Assembly (NCBI GenBank): GCA_937877535.1
Contig: CALFJF010000050.1
Coordinates: 1-44,722 of the forward strand
DNA length: 44,722 nucleotides
Origin: an uncultured Treponema sp.
GTDB taxonomy: Bacteria > Spirochaetota > Spirochaetia > Treponematales > Treponemataceae
Direction of reading: 5' to 3'
The notes beneath the pieces were generated by a model. The model ran no database searches. It was not told the origin of the DNA and saw only the letters and a list, made by a program, of their open reading frames with translations. Of this stretch, positions 1 through 7,250 are shown piece after piece; within the stretch, counting starts at the first letter, position 1; each line of letters begins with the position of its first letter. The translations under genes were made by a program, and so were the position numbers.

Positions 1-73
1 TAAGTACGAACTTGCGATGTTTATCGTCGCGCTTTTGACTTTGATTGTTACGGCACTGAACCTCTTCAAGTAA
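1..73 (+). CDS. Holin-like small toxin peptide (partial, 5' end off window)
   Basis: The window opens inside a very short reading frame that ends in TAA at 71-73 and gives ...KYELAMFIVALLTLIVTALN... followed by LFK. This is a single hydrophobic helix with a short basic tail. It matches the complete peptide at 43584-43667 (MSDYELAMPVIAVLSL...), with the same YELAM start. The pattern resembles the putative holin-like toxin family (Hol_Tox, PF16935) of type I toxin-antitoxin loci, whose peptides insert into the inner membrane. Family membership rests on pattern recognition only. The start codon and promoter lie left of the window. A convergent candidate antisense RNA (88-174) faces its 3' UTR. 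Confidence 0.55.
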   Translation, partial: KYELAMFIVALLTLIVTALNLFK

Positions 74-87
74 CATTGAAAAAGGAC

Positions 88-174
88 AGAAAAAAGCCTA
101 CCCCTTAGTGTAGCAAGCTTCGGATAGGCTTTTCGCTCTAAAAGAGGCGAGCCACGGTGCTGTGTTTTCCCTCT
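88..174 (-). ncRNA. Candidate antisense antitoxin RNA
   Basis: A strong leftward promoter (TTGACA at 208-203, 16-bp spacer, TATTAT at 186-181) should start a transcript near 173-175. From there the RNA would fold into an 8-bp stem (177-170 with 147-140) and then the 9-bp terminator stem (133-125 with 100-92) followed by a U-run. This gives a compact two-hairpin RNA of about 85 nt with no convincing reading frame. It is complementary to the 3' UTR of the toxin mRNA, the arrangement seen in 3'-overlapping type I toxin-antitoxin pairs. The function is inferred from layout. Confidence 0.5.
92..133. terminator. Bidirectional terminator hairpin after the small toxin
   Basis: AAAAGCCTA (92-100) and TAGGCTTTT (125-133) are perfect 9-bp arms around a 24-nt loop. 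The A/T edges give a U-run in either direction, so the hairpin can end the rightward toxin mRNA and the leftward antisense RNA. A second stem, AAAAGAGG (140-147) with CCTCTTTT (170-177), follows immediately. Confidence 0.7.
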
Positions 175-180
175 TTTTTC

Positions 181-208
181 ATAATACCACATTCCCCGCG
201 AATGTCAA
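181..208 (-). promoter_or_regulatory. Leftward sigma70 promoter, cassette copy A
   Basis: Reading the minus strand: TTGACA (208-203), a 16-bp spacer, then TATTAT (186-181). The -35 is perfect and the -10 is near consensus. The promoter lies mostly inside a 76-bp repeat and points at the toxin 3' UTR. Confidence 0.65.
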
Positions 209-259
209 GCGAAAAGCCGCCCGCCAATGCAACGGCACGGCGGGCGTGGGTTTATTCGG
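184..259 (-). repeat. 76-bp terminator-promoter cassette, copy A
   Basis: Bases 184-259 match 1068-1143 base for base apart from a handful of substitutions. On the minus strand the unit holds first a GC-rich hairpin (245-239 with 225-219, then GGC and TTTT), which ends the DUF3800 transcript, and then a TTGACA -35 with most of a new promoter. Each copy can therefore end one leftward transcript and start the next. Confidence 0.75.
212..245 (-). terminator. Terminator of the DUF3800 gene (cassette copy A)
   Basis: On the minus strand GCCCGCC (245-239) pairs with GGCGGGC (225-219), followed by GGC and a TTTT run. It lies 31 nt past the DUF3800 stop codon. Confidence 0.65.
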
Positions 260-275
260 AGCGGGTGTTGAGCCG

Positions 276-965
276 TCACTTCAGTTTCTTCTTTGCCAGC
301 TGCTTGTACAGGTTCTTCTTGAAGTCGTGCGCAGAATGAAAGAATTCAACTTCCGACTTTGAGAGCGCGTTCCGTTCCGCCTTGTCGTTCGTCAGTTCCA
401 TCGTGCAGATGAGGTCTGCGACCTGGAACAATTTGTATTCGGCGGGCTGAACCTTGCGGAATTCCACATTTGAGAAGAGGTTCGTAAAGGTCGTCGCAAG
501 GATTTTGGTCAGCCCATGCTGTCCGTTGTCGTAATAGTTGATTATCAAGTCAAAAGAACTGAAATAATCGTAGTGTTTTTTCAGTTCGTCGCCAATCGTC
601 TTTGAAAGTTTTGCGGTGTACGCAATCTCGTTGTCCTCGCACTCCGCCTTGTTGATTTTTGGGCAGATGTAATGCACATCAACACCACGCAAAAAATGAA
701 ACAGCGAATTAAAAAGAGATTTGCGCGTTTCCATCAAATCATTTTCGTAAAAGGATTCCTTGCGGACAATCGGTCCTGTATGGATTGCATGGTGGGGATA
801 GCCGATTTGAGTCATGTGACGCTCAAAGTTTTCAATTTTTTCTGAAATGTTGATTGATTGGTCGTGCAGCACCATCGCCACATAGTAAAACGGCGATTTT
901 GGATTCAGCTTTCCAAAATCACCCGACTCATCGACGAAAACGCTCAAAATTCTCTTTTGCGGCAT
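276..965 (-). CDS. DUF3800 domain protein
   Basis: A 229-residue protein from the ATG at 965 (MPQKRILSVFVDESGDFG...). The early V-D-E-S-G-D motif and the later QVADLIC stretch are hallmarks of DUF3800 (PF12686), a family with a predicted RNase H-like fold often found in defence islands and mobile regions; its biochemical role is not established. An in-frame start at 1076 would lie within the -10/-35 region of the cassette promoter, so 965 is preferred, although its ribosome-binding site (AGAGAGAAG) is weak. There is no signal peptide, so it is probably cytoplasmic. The gene stands alone between two copies of a 76-bp terminator-promoter repeat, which suggests an inserted or shuffled module. 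Family call fairly sure, function unknown. Confidence 0.75.
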   Translation of the reverse strand: MPQKRILSVFVDESGDFGKLNPKSPFYYVAMVLHDQSINISEKIENFERHMTQIGYPHHAIHTGPIVRKESFYENDLMETRKSLFNSLFHFLRGVDVHYICPKINKAECEDNEIAYTAKLSKTIGDELKKHYDYFSSFDLIINYYDNGQHGLTKILATTFTNLFSNVEFRKVQPAEYKLFQVADLICTMELTNDKAERNALSKSEVEFFHSAHDFKKNLYKQLAKKKLK

Positions 966-1058
966 ACTTCTCTCTAGACAAAAGTGGCGGGGTAAATCCC
1001 CGCCTTTCGGTGGACCTGGGTCGCATGTTGACCAGCCCAATGTAACCTTGCGATTACG
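966..1058 (-). promoter_or_regulatory. Structured 5' leader of the DUF3800 gene
   Basis: The predicted leader of about 93 nt folds into several hairpins on the minus strand: AACC/GGTT, then CTGGTC with GACCCAG (one bulge), then a strong 7-bp GGCGGGG-ATTTA-CCCCGCC stem followed by ACTTTTGTC. The last stem looks like a weak attenuator or terminator just before the start codon. No known riboswitch class is recognised. Confidence 0.45.
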
Positions 1059-1064
1059 GTTGTA

Positions 1065-1092
1065 AGTATACCACATTCCCTGCGAATGTCAA
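1065..1092 (-). promoter_or_regulatory. Promoter of the DUF3800 gene, cassette copy B
   Basis: Minus strand: TTGACA (1092-1087), 16-bp spacer, TATACT (1070-1065). Predicted transcription start is near 1058. Confidence 0.7.
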
Positions 1093-1143
1093 GCAAAAAG
1101 CCGCCCGACAATGCAACGGCACGGCGGGCGTAGAGCTATTCGG
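1068..1143 (-). repeat. 76-bp terminator-promoter cassette, copy B
   Basis: Second copy of the unit at 184-259. The hairpin (129-123 with 109-103 after 1000, one mismatch) and the -35 box are conserved; the -10 and everything beyond it diverge. Confidence 0.75.
1095..1129 (-). terminator. Terminator of the galactanase operon (cassette copy B)
   Basis: On the minus strand GCCCGCC (1129-1123) pairs with GTCGGGC (1109-1103) with one mismatch, then GGC and a TTTTT run. It lies about 40 nt beyond the stop codon of the distal GH53 gene. Confidence 0.65.
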
Positions 1144-1169
1144 TGTAGGTGATGATTTCCAAAATTATC

Positions 1170-3632
1170 CTACTCACTAGAACTAACAAGATGTATTGTT
1201 GTTCCCTCTGCATTAAATTCAAAGCACAAGTTATAACCAGAAGCCGCTGCAAGTTTGTTAGACAAATCCGTGCTTCCGTTCCAAACATTGTGGAGACTCA
1301 TATTTCCATACCACCCAGAATCATTGGCATATTCTTTTTTCGCCGTGAATGAACCACTTTTCTTGTCGTCAGCAAGTGTCACTTCAACATCTTCACCACT
1401 GGAGTTTCCATACCAAAGTTTCATATAGGTACATTCAAAATCGTCAAAAACAAGCGTGACTGTCATAGATGTTCCCTCAGTACCCCCCCCCGTATCTACC
1501 GCTTTCAACGTTGCCGTGAGAGTGCTGTCCTTGTAGAACTGAAACCAGCATTTATTATTTTCCGTACCGCCGCCCGCATTCTTTTCGCCGTCAGTTACGG
1601 TCGAAGTCCATGAGTCGTACAGGAATGAGCCACCCGTCGGAGTTATCTCGACATTTATCCAATCGCCATCAGAATACTTGCCGCTTATCGTTATAGTCGC
1701 TTTGCTGTTTGAGAGGTTTGTCGAGGCAATGGTAGTCTTTTCAGAACTATCCGCCTTATAATACTCTCCAGAAACGCTAGTCACGCCGCTCACAGCAGAA
1801 AAGTCAAGAACAAGTGACATTGATACCGTTGGTGCTTCGCTCTTATCGGTGCAGACAACGGTGAGCGTACTGTCTTTCGTGAAGGCAAAATAACTCTTTT
1901 CGCAGTCGCCTCCCGCGTTTGTTGCGCCGCCTGACGCAGATGAAGTCCATGTACCCAAACCAACATTGCTCGTAATGTCCGTACCACTCGTGTTTTTTAC
2001 GGTAATTTTTGCATTGAAGCCCCAGTCCGTCGCATATTCGCTTGAAAGCGTGACGCTCGCGCTGTTGTCTGTAACAGTCGCATCCACGGTCTTGCCACTG
2101 CTACTCGCTCCATCCGCCTTGTAGTAAAGCACGGAAATCGTTCCCGCACTAAGGCTTTCAGGGAAATCGAATTTTAGCGTCATCTCGTCATAACTTTCTT
2201 TACTATCCCCCCCGGTATCGTCGTCAGATGCATCTTCCGCCGTGTATCCGCCAGAAGGCTTGTAGTTGAAGGCATCGATGTTATCCATGGCTACGCCCTC
2301 CCAAGTGAACATGGCTCTGTTCCAGTCGCCGTGCATATCGCCGCCCCAGGCGACACAACCAATGCCTCCAGCATCGTATGTTTCCTGCATGATGTGGCGG
2401 AGAACTGCTTTTGCGCTCGCGACAGAAACTTTAAGGCAAGTAGTACCGCTGACATCTTCAGTCTCAAGGTCGGAATAAAGCGAGCTTTCGGAATCGATCA
2501 TATCAAGTGCGCTGACCTTTCGCTTGTTCACGCTATCGCTCTCTGTATTACCATCCCACAATGCGGAGCATTCGACGACCATGACATCTTTTGAATAGGT
2601 CGTTTTCCAACTAGAGATATTTGTCTTCATCTGCTGAATCGTGCCGTGCGCACTGTCATTAGTTTTTGAGTCAACTTCCCACGGATAATATGAGAGACCG
2701 ATAATGTCGTAAACAAGTTTAGCAGTTTTGAGCCGATTAAGAAGACTTGTCGGCTGATTGCTTGAAGTGACATGAACGATGATTTTTATAGAAGCATCAA
2801 AATTACGAACCGCCTCGCTCGCGAATTTTAGATACTCAGTCTGTTTATCGCCAGTTCCGGCATAAGTAAAGTCAGGACTCGTAGAATTTGGTATTGTTTT
2901 ATCGCGAACCATTCCGCTGTTGATTTCGTTTCCAATCTGCACATAGGCAGGAACGACATCGGCTTGCTCTTTAAGGGCAGTAAGAACTTCCGTCGTATAA
3001 TCAGAAAGTTTCGATGCAACATCATCAGCACTTGCGGCATCAAGCCAAGCCCTAGGTACATATTGCTTGCCGGGGTCTGTCCAGTAGTCTGAATAATGGA
3101 AGTCAAGCATGAGTTTAAGTCCAGCCGCTTTTATGCGCTTTGCCATGCTTATTGTGCGAGCCAGCGTGTTGTCACCAACAGGAGGATTGTCGTCTGATTG
3201 AACAACTTGCGACGGGTCATTCCAAATGCGCAGGCGAACGGTGTCGTAGCCATGATTTGCAAGAATCTTGAAAAAATCAAGCGTTGTGCCGTCAGTATCC
3301 TTGTATGTGACAGCCCCTTTTCCGTCAACATTATTCTCGTAATAGTCCACCGCGCTCGCGTCAAAGCCACGGATAAAGTCGTCGCCGAAGTCGATGACCG
3401 TGCCGTCTCCGCCAGTTTCTCCGCTGTTGCCAGAACCGCTTCCGCCCAATTCTTTGCGTGCGTCTTTGTCGCTTTTTCCGTCGTTAGAAGGGAGCGTCAT
3501 GCTGTCGTCAGCGGAATTGTCAATGCCTTCGGAAGTGCTCGCGCTGTCAATGTCGTTCGTGCAACCAAAAAGCGCAAGAGATGCAAGAACGGGAAGAGCG
3601 CAGACAAGTCGTTTTAGTCCTCTTTTTTTCAT
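1170..3632 (-). CDS. GH53 endo-beta-1,4-galactanase, lipoprotein with C-terminal repeats
   Basis: An 820-residue lipoprotein; the lipobox LFGC places the lipidated cysteine at residue 24, followed by a Ser/Gly-rich linker to about residue 80. Residues 82-456 are a GH53 domain (FIRGFDASAVDYYE, TVRLRIWNDP). GH53 enzymes cut beta-1,4-galactan in arabinogalactan and pectin side chains. The acid/base is probably Glu236 in GNEINSG and the nucleophile Glu354 in VVECSALW, where the family usually reads ETAY. Three degenerate modules follow (about 480-597, 603-715 and 722-820), each with a fast-evolving beta-rich pattern such as FAFTKDSTLTVV and FQFYKDSTLTAT; they may bind carbohydrate, but no known CBM family is recognised. 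Last gene of the galactan operon. Surface or periplasmic location is inferred. Confidence 0.9.
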   Translation of the reverse strand: MKKRGLKRLVCALPVLASLALFGCTNDIDSASTSEGIDNSADDSMTLPSNDGKSDKDARKELGGSGSGNSGETGGDGTVIDFGDDFIRGFDASAVDYYENNVDGKGAVTYKDTDGTTLDFFKILANHGYDTVRLRIWNDPSQVVQSDDNPPVGDNTLARTISMAKRIKAAGLKLMLDFHYSDYWTDPGKQYVPRAWLDAASADDVASKLSDYTTEVLTALKEQADVVPAYVQIGNEINSGMVRDKTIPNSTSPDFTYAGTGDKQTEYLKFASEAVRNFDASIKIIVHVTSSNQPTSLLNRLKTAKLVYDIIGLSYYPWEVDSKTNDSAHGTIQQMKTNISSWKTTYSKDVMVVECSALWDGNTESDSVNKRKVSALDMIDSESSLYSDLETEDVSGTTCLKVSVASAKAVLRHIMQETYDAGGIGCVAWGGDMHGDWNRAMFTWEGVAMDNIDAFNYKPSGGYTAEDASDDDTGGDSKESYDEMTLKFDFPESLSAGTISVLYYKADGASSSGKTVDATVTDNSASVTLSSEYATDWGFNAKITVKNTSGTDITSNVGLGTWTSSASGGATNAGGDCEKSYFAFTKDSTLTVVCTDKSEAPTVSMSLVLDFSAVSGVTSVSGEYYKADSSEKTTIASTNLSNSKATITISGKYSDGDWINVEITPTGGSFLYDSWTSTVTDGEKNAGGGTENNKCWFQFYKDSTLTATLKAVDTGGGTEGTSMTVTLVFDDFECTYMKLWYGNSSGEDVEVTLADDKKSGSFTAKKEYANDSGWYGNMSLHNVWNGSTDLSNKLAAASGYNLCFEFNAEGTTIHLVSSSE

Positions 3633-3665
3633 AAAATCCTCCTGTTACCATAACAGCAAAGGTTT

Positions 3666-3700
3666 ATTTCGTTTCTGAATCAAAAACTCAGAAACGAAAT
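3666..3700 (-). terminator. Intercistronic hairpin before the lipid-anchored GH53
   Basis: ATTTCGTTTCTGA (3666-3678) and TCAGAAACGAAAT (3688-3700) form a perfect 13-bp stem with a 9-nt loop, 4 nt after the upstream gene's stop codon. There is no long U-run, so it may act as a partial terminator or a 3'-end stabiliser that lowers expression of the distal gene. Confidence 0.55.
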
Positions 3701-3704
3701 ATAA

Positions 3705-4886
3705 TTATTTAGAACTCGCGCTAATCGTAAGCACGAGAGTGCCAGAAACAGCATTGCTTTTTATTTGAAGTTTTCCGCCTTCAGCCGTTGCAGCAGAAAT
3801 CAATGCGGAGGTCAATGTACAGGTATAATTTCCAATATTGCCATCGCCGGAACTCCATGTAAAATCATTCCAGTTGCCGCTATTTCCCTCCTCGCTTTGA
3901 AGACCTGCATACCATTTATCACTTACGCCTGTAAAATCGCCAGAAAAAGTCGCGGTGATTTTTTGGATAGTTCCAAAAGTTGCAAATTTTTCCGCCGTCA
4001 TCACATCAACCGCTTCTGATTCAAATGTAATTTCTTTGGTAACGGCATGGACTTCCGCCGCATTAAATGAAAGACTTACGGTGTAATCATACTTTTCTTT
4101 TCCGCCGACTGGCTTGATTCCCGTAAAGGTAAAATCCGCCGTAAAATTTCTGTCCGTCAGTTCCTCCGATGATGTCAAAATGATTTTCGTTCCGTCATCA
4201 GAAACGCTTGCGGTAAACTCTGCGCCTTCGGGAATGTCATCATCACCGTCAGTTTTTGTTGCTGTTACGGCTTCGTCAATGGCGGTGATTTTTCCGTTGA
4301 GCGGAATTTCAAAAGTCGTTCCTGCGGGAGCGGATTTTGTTGAAAATGGTTCAATTTCAGCATTATACAACGGCTCAAATTTGATTTTCTTGCTAAACGT
4401 CGGGAAACTTCTGCCGTCGTAGTCGTTTCCGCTGGCGTTCGTCAAGCCCGAAACGGTAACAGAAAGTGAAATGACACTAGAAGAAGGACTCCCCGTGCCG
4501 TCAATGAGATTGATTGCAGGCGACAAATCAACGTAGTATTTTGTCTTTGAATCGCTCAACTGTCCCACGCTAGAGCCTTCGCTTTTGTACACAATGTCGC
4601 CAATCGTATATTCAAGCGCGTATTTTACGCTCGCCTTATCAGCATTCGCAATTTGCGAAAGGTTGAGCGTAAGCCAGCGTTCGTCGCTGCCTTTTACGCT
4701 TTTATCCTTTGATTCATTGTAATAAAAAACGGTGCTTTCCGCGCTCACCGAGCCGATTCCCGCCACTTGGTCTTTGAGTTGCTCGCTTGAAAGTTCGTCC
4801 TGCAAACTGTCGCACGAAGCGAACGCAAAAAGGAGCGTTATGCTTGCAACGGCTGCAACACATGTTTTTATCATCGTTCTTTTCAT
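3705..4886 (-). CDS. Lipoprotein of the galactan operon, unknown function
   Basis: A 393-residue lipoprotein (AFASC, Cys25). A GGAGG site lies 7 nt before the ATG at 4886. The sequence is beta-rich with stretches typical of Ig-like or cadherin-like sandwiches (for example FTADFTFTGIKPVGGKEKYD) and no recognisable catalytic motif. The last 110 residues are rich in Trp and Gly (DKWYAGLQSEEGNSGNWNDF), which would suit carbohydrate binding. Only 13 nt separate it from the upstream lipoprotein gene. Its place between a porin-like protein and two galactanases suggests capture of galactan at the cell surface, comparable in role but not in visible sequence to surface glycan-binding proteins of Bacteroidota. 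Function is inferred from context. Confidence 0.75.
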   Translation of the reverse strand: MKRTMIKTCVAAVASITLLFAFASCDSLQDELSSEQLKDQVAGIGSVSAESTVFYYNESKDKSVKGSDERWLTLNLSQIANADKASVKYALEYTIGDIVYKSEGSSVGQLSDSKTKYYVDLSPAINLIDGTGSPSSSVISLSVTVSGLTNASGNDYDGRSFPTFSKKIKFEPLYNAEIEPFSTKSAPAGTTFEIPLNGKITAIDEAVTATKTDGDDDIPEGAEFTASVSDDGTKIILTSSEELTDRNFTADFTFTGIKPVGGKEKYDYTVSLSFNAAEVHAVTKEITFESEAVDVMTAEKFATFGTIQKITATFSGDFTGVSDKWYAGLQSEEGNSGNWNDFTWSSGDGNIGNYTCTLTSALISAATAEGGKLQIKSNAVSGTLVLTISASSK

Positions 4887-4899
4887 CGTCTGCCTCCTG

Positions 4900-5370
4900 C
4901 TACTGTACGCTAATCACGTCATCCGTGCCAGAATAATTTCCGTCAATTACCAAAGTAATTTCGCCTGCATCGGGGTCAAGTTCGCCAATGTAGAAGTTTT
5001 GCAACTTGCCTTCATCTTCGCTGTTGCCTTCAAGCGCGGGACACCAAGCGCGAGTCCATTCCCCTTTTTTTACCAGCGTAAACTTTACCCATGTTGCCGT
5101 AAGGTTGAATGTTACGGAAGACGTGCCTTCGCCGTCTTTAAGCGTAATGTGCGTATCGCTGTTGCTGTATTCCCATTCGGTGTCGCCATTAAAATCACCG
5201 GGAATAGCGTAGTCGCCGTCTTCCGCCGCACTAAAGTTCGTGAACTTAATCGTCACTTTAGCAGCATTTTGGTCGTGCAAGCCGTTTTCGTCCGCGCAAG
5301 AAGCAAATGACGCAACGAGCGCAAGGCTTAGGAGCACGGCACCCAGGGTTTTTACAAAAATCTTTTTCAT
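4900..5370 (-). CDS. Small lipoprotein of the galactan operon, unknown function
   Basis: A 156-residue lipoprotein with a classic spirochete signal (SFASC, Cys25) and a strong AAGGAGG site before the ATG at 5370. The mature part of about 130 residues looks like a single beta-sandwich with exposed aromatics (TEWEYSNSDTHITLK, GEWTRAWCPALEG), a possible carbohydrate-binding fold. It lies 10 nt after the outer-membrane barrel gene and 13 nt before the next lipoprotein, so all are surely co-transcribed. It may be a galactan- or galacto-oligosaccharide-binding accessory of the porin. I do not recognise a named family. Confidence 0.75.
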   Translation of the reverse strand: MKKIFVKTLGAVLLSLALVASFASCADENGLHDQNAAKVTIKFTNFSAAEDGDYAIPGDFNGDTEWEYSNSDTHITLKDGEGTSSVTFNLTATWVKFTLVKKGEWTRAWCPALEGNSEDEGKLQNFYIGELDPDAGEITLVIDGNYSGTDDVISVQ

Positions 5371-5380
5371 ACCGTCCTCC

Positions 5381-7231
5381 TTACAAATCCCAAATCAAGC
5401 CAACGCTGATGTGGCTTTTTGTGGCTTCACTATCAAGCGAGTTCAAGCGATACGTGCGATGTTGATATTTTTCGTTTGCTTCGTCGTATCGATACAACGA
5501 ATAGCCGTTGTCTTCATACGGATTCATGCCGTATGTAAAATGCGCCCAAAGCATCGGCTTTCCTGGCAAGGGAAGTTGCTTGAATCGCGCACCCAAACTA
5601 AACGCAAACGGAACATTCGTATCGTCGTCATTTCCCGCGCGAACGATTGCGCCCGCGTTGAGTCCAAGTCGGTCGGTAATGTCCGCGTCCACAATAATCG
5701 AATGATACGATTTATTAAGCGAGTACGAATTTCCGCTCGTCCACTGCGTGTATTTTTCGTCAAACGAGTCTTCAGTTGTGTATTTATTTTTGATTGCGTA
5801 ATCGAACGTAATTTTCTTGAGATATTTTGCAAGATTTGCCGCTTTTACCTCAAAGCCGATTTCGTGAAGAGCCGTTGCGATTTCTTGGTCTGCACTCACT
5901 TTTTCTGCAATTTTGTCAATCGTAAAAACGCCATACGTTCCAAACGTCAAACCGTGCGAGAAAATCGGGTCAAGGTCAAAATCCGCGTAAGGCTCAGTCC
6001 TAAAGCGATAATCGCGCTTATCAGGCTCGTCGCCGTCCGTGTCGTAGAACGTAATTCCTTGGTCAAGTCCAAAAGAAAGACCAAGCGGAAGATTATCGAG
6101 TCGCTTCCAAAGGTCGATTTGCGTTGTAAATGTGTCGGCGTTAATGTCGTCGTGAGCTTTTCCGTCGCTTCCCCAAACCGAATTGGCAAACTCGCCAGCC
6201 GCGCTTTCTTTTACGCTTACCTTCCAAGAATCCGCTTCGTAAGAAATGCGTCCCGCAATCGCGCCAGTTGCCGCGCTAAGATGATGCTCTGCATTAAAAA
6301 ATCCGAGCGCGTGGAACTCTGCTTTTAATCCGTCGATTGGCGTTACCGCAGCATAAACCGAACCCGCGTTGTTGTTTGTGCGGTCATAAAAGAAAAGTTG
6401 CTCTTCCGTTGTGGTGCTTCCAAAAGTTAGCGCAAGTTCCGCAAGGTCAGAATATTTTGCGTCAATGTAATCGTACATTCCGTAAGTACTTCCGCCCACA
6501 TTCATTCGGCTAAACGCCACGAGCGCGTCGATTTTTACGTCGCCAAATTCGCGGAGGTTCTTTCCGTTTTTAAGTTCCGTGTAGCCGTCGCCCACATATT
6601 CTTCTTGGTCAATCACGTTGTAAATTCCCGCGAATTGACTCATTCCGTTCTTTTTGAGTTTTCCGTAACCGAATCGAACGTCAATGAACGACGTTTCAAG
6701 ATTGAGTCCGAGTTTGTTGAAAACGCCAGGAGTTTCATCATTTCCGCCTTTTATTAAACTAAACGGCATTGAAACGAGTTCTTGAAATCCGTCTGCCCAA
6801 GTAACGTCGGGAACGTTTGCGCCATACGAGTTTGCTTGATAGAGCGTTTTGTCAAAATTAAGAACTCCCACTTCAGCGTCAAGAGTAAACCACGAATTCG
6901 GTTTTCCCCAAAACCACCAGTTCATCTCGCCATAAAAATGCGAATTATCGAACTCGTAGCCTTTTTTGGTTCCGTCAGAAACGTTTCTGATGAGCGAAAC
7001 GTTGTCACTCTTAATTTCCGTCCAGAGTCCCATCTTCACGGAATTTCCCCCGCCAGAAGCAGGAGCGTCCGCCGCCACTGTTTCAATGGGTTTTGAAAAA
7101 TCTTGGTCGAGCGGCACAACAAAATCGTCGTCTGCCTCCTGCGACCAAAGTTCAAACCCGCCACTCGTACTCATCGCAAGAAACGCAAGCAACGCGGCTG
7201 TCTTTTTTGTGATTCTCATTTTTTTCTTCAT
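5381..7231 (-). CDS. Outer-membrane beta-barrel protein (probable galactan-oligosaccharide porin)
   Basis: A 616-residue protein with a lysine-rich start and a hydrophobic signal segment (residues about 9-30), then alternating amphipathic strands with many aromatic residues through to the C-terminus HISVGLIWDL, which has the aromatic/hydrophobic ending of barrel proteins. The start at 7231 has an AAGGGA site. It is the second gene of the galactan operon, 19 nt after the secreted GH53. Spirochetes have no obvious SusC-type system here, so a specific porin letting galacto-oligosaccharides into the periplasm is a reasonable role. Substrate is inferred only from neighbours; the barrel call is from composition and strand pattern. 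Confidence 0.75.
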   Translation of the reverse strand: MKKKMRITKKTAALLAFLAMSTSGGFELWSQEADDDFVVPLDQDFSKPIETVAADAPASGGGNSVKMGLWTEIKSDNVSLIRNVSDGTKKGYEFDNSHFYGEMNWWFWGKPNSWFTLDAEVGVLNFDKTLYQANSYGANVPDVTWADGFQELVSMPFSLIKGGNDETPGVFNKLGLNLETSFIDVRFGYGKLKKNGMSQFAGIYNVIDQEEYVGDGYTELKNGKNLREFGDVKIDALVAFSRMNVGGSTYGMYDYIDAKYSDLAELALTFGSTTTEEQLFFYDRTNNNAGSVYAAVTPIDGLKAEFHALGFFNAEHHLSAATGAIAGRISYEADSWKVSVKESAAGEFANSVWGSDGKAHDDINADTFTTQIDLWKRLDNLPLGLSFGLDQGITFYDTDGDEPDKRDYRFRTEPYADFDLDPIFSHGLTFGTYGVFTIDKIAEKVSADQEIATALHEIGFEVKAANLAKYLKKITFDYAIKNKYTTEDSFDEKYTQWTSGNSYSLNKSYHSIIVDADITDRLGLNAGAIVRAGNDDDTNVPFAFSLGARFKQLPLPGKPMLWAHFTYGMNPYEDNGYSLYRYDEANEKYQHRTYRLNSLDSEATKSHISVGLIWDL

Positions 7232-7250
7232 AAGAAATCCCTTTTATTTT

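Noticed and set aside
966..1076. N-terminal extension of the DUF3800 protein (37 extra residues in frame)
   Set aside because: It lies over the predicted promoter and the hairpin leader, and the added residues do not look like a protein domain.
276..1143. Insertion sequence bounded by the 76-bp repeats
   Set aside because: The repeats are direct, the gene inside is DUF3800 and not a transposase, and no target-site duplication is visible.
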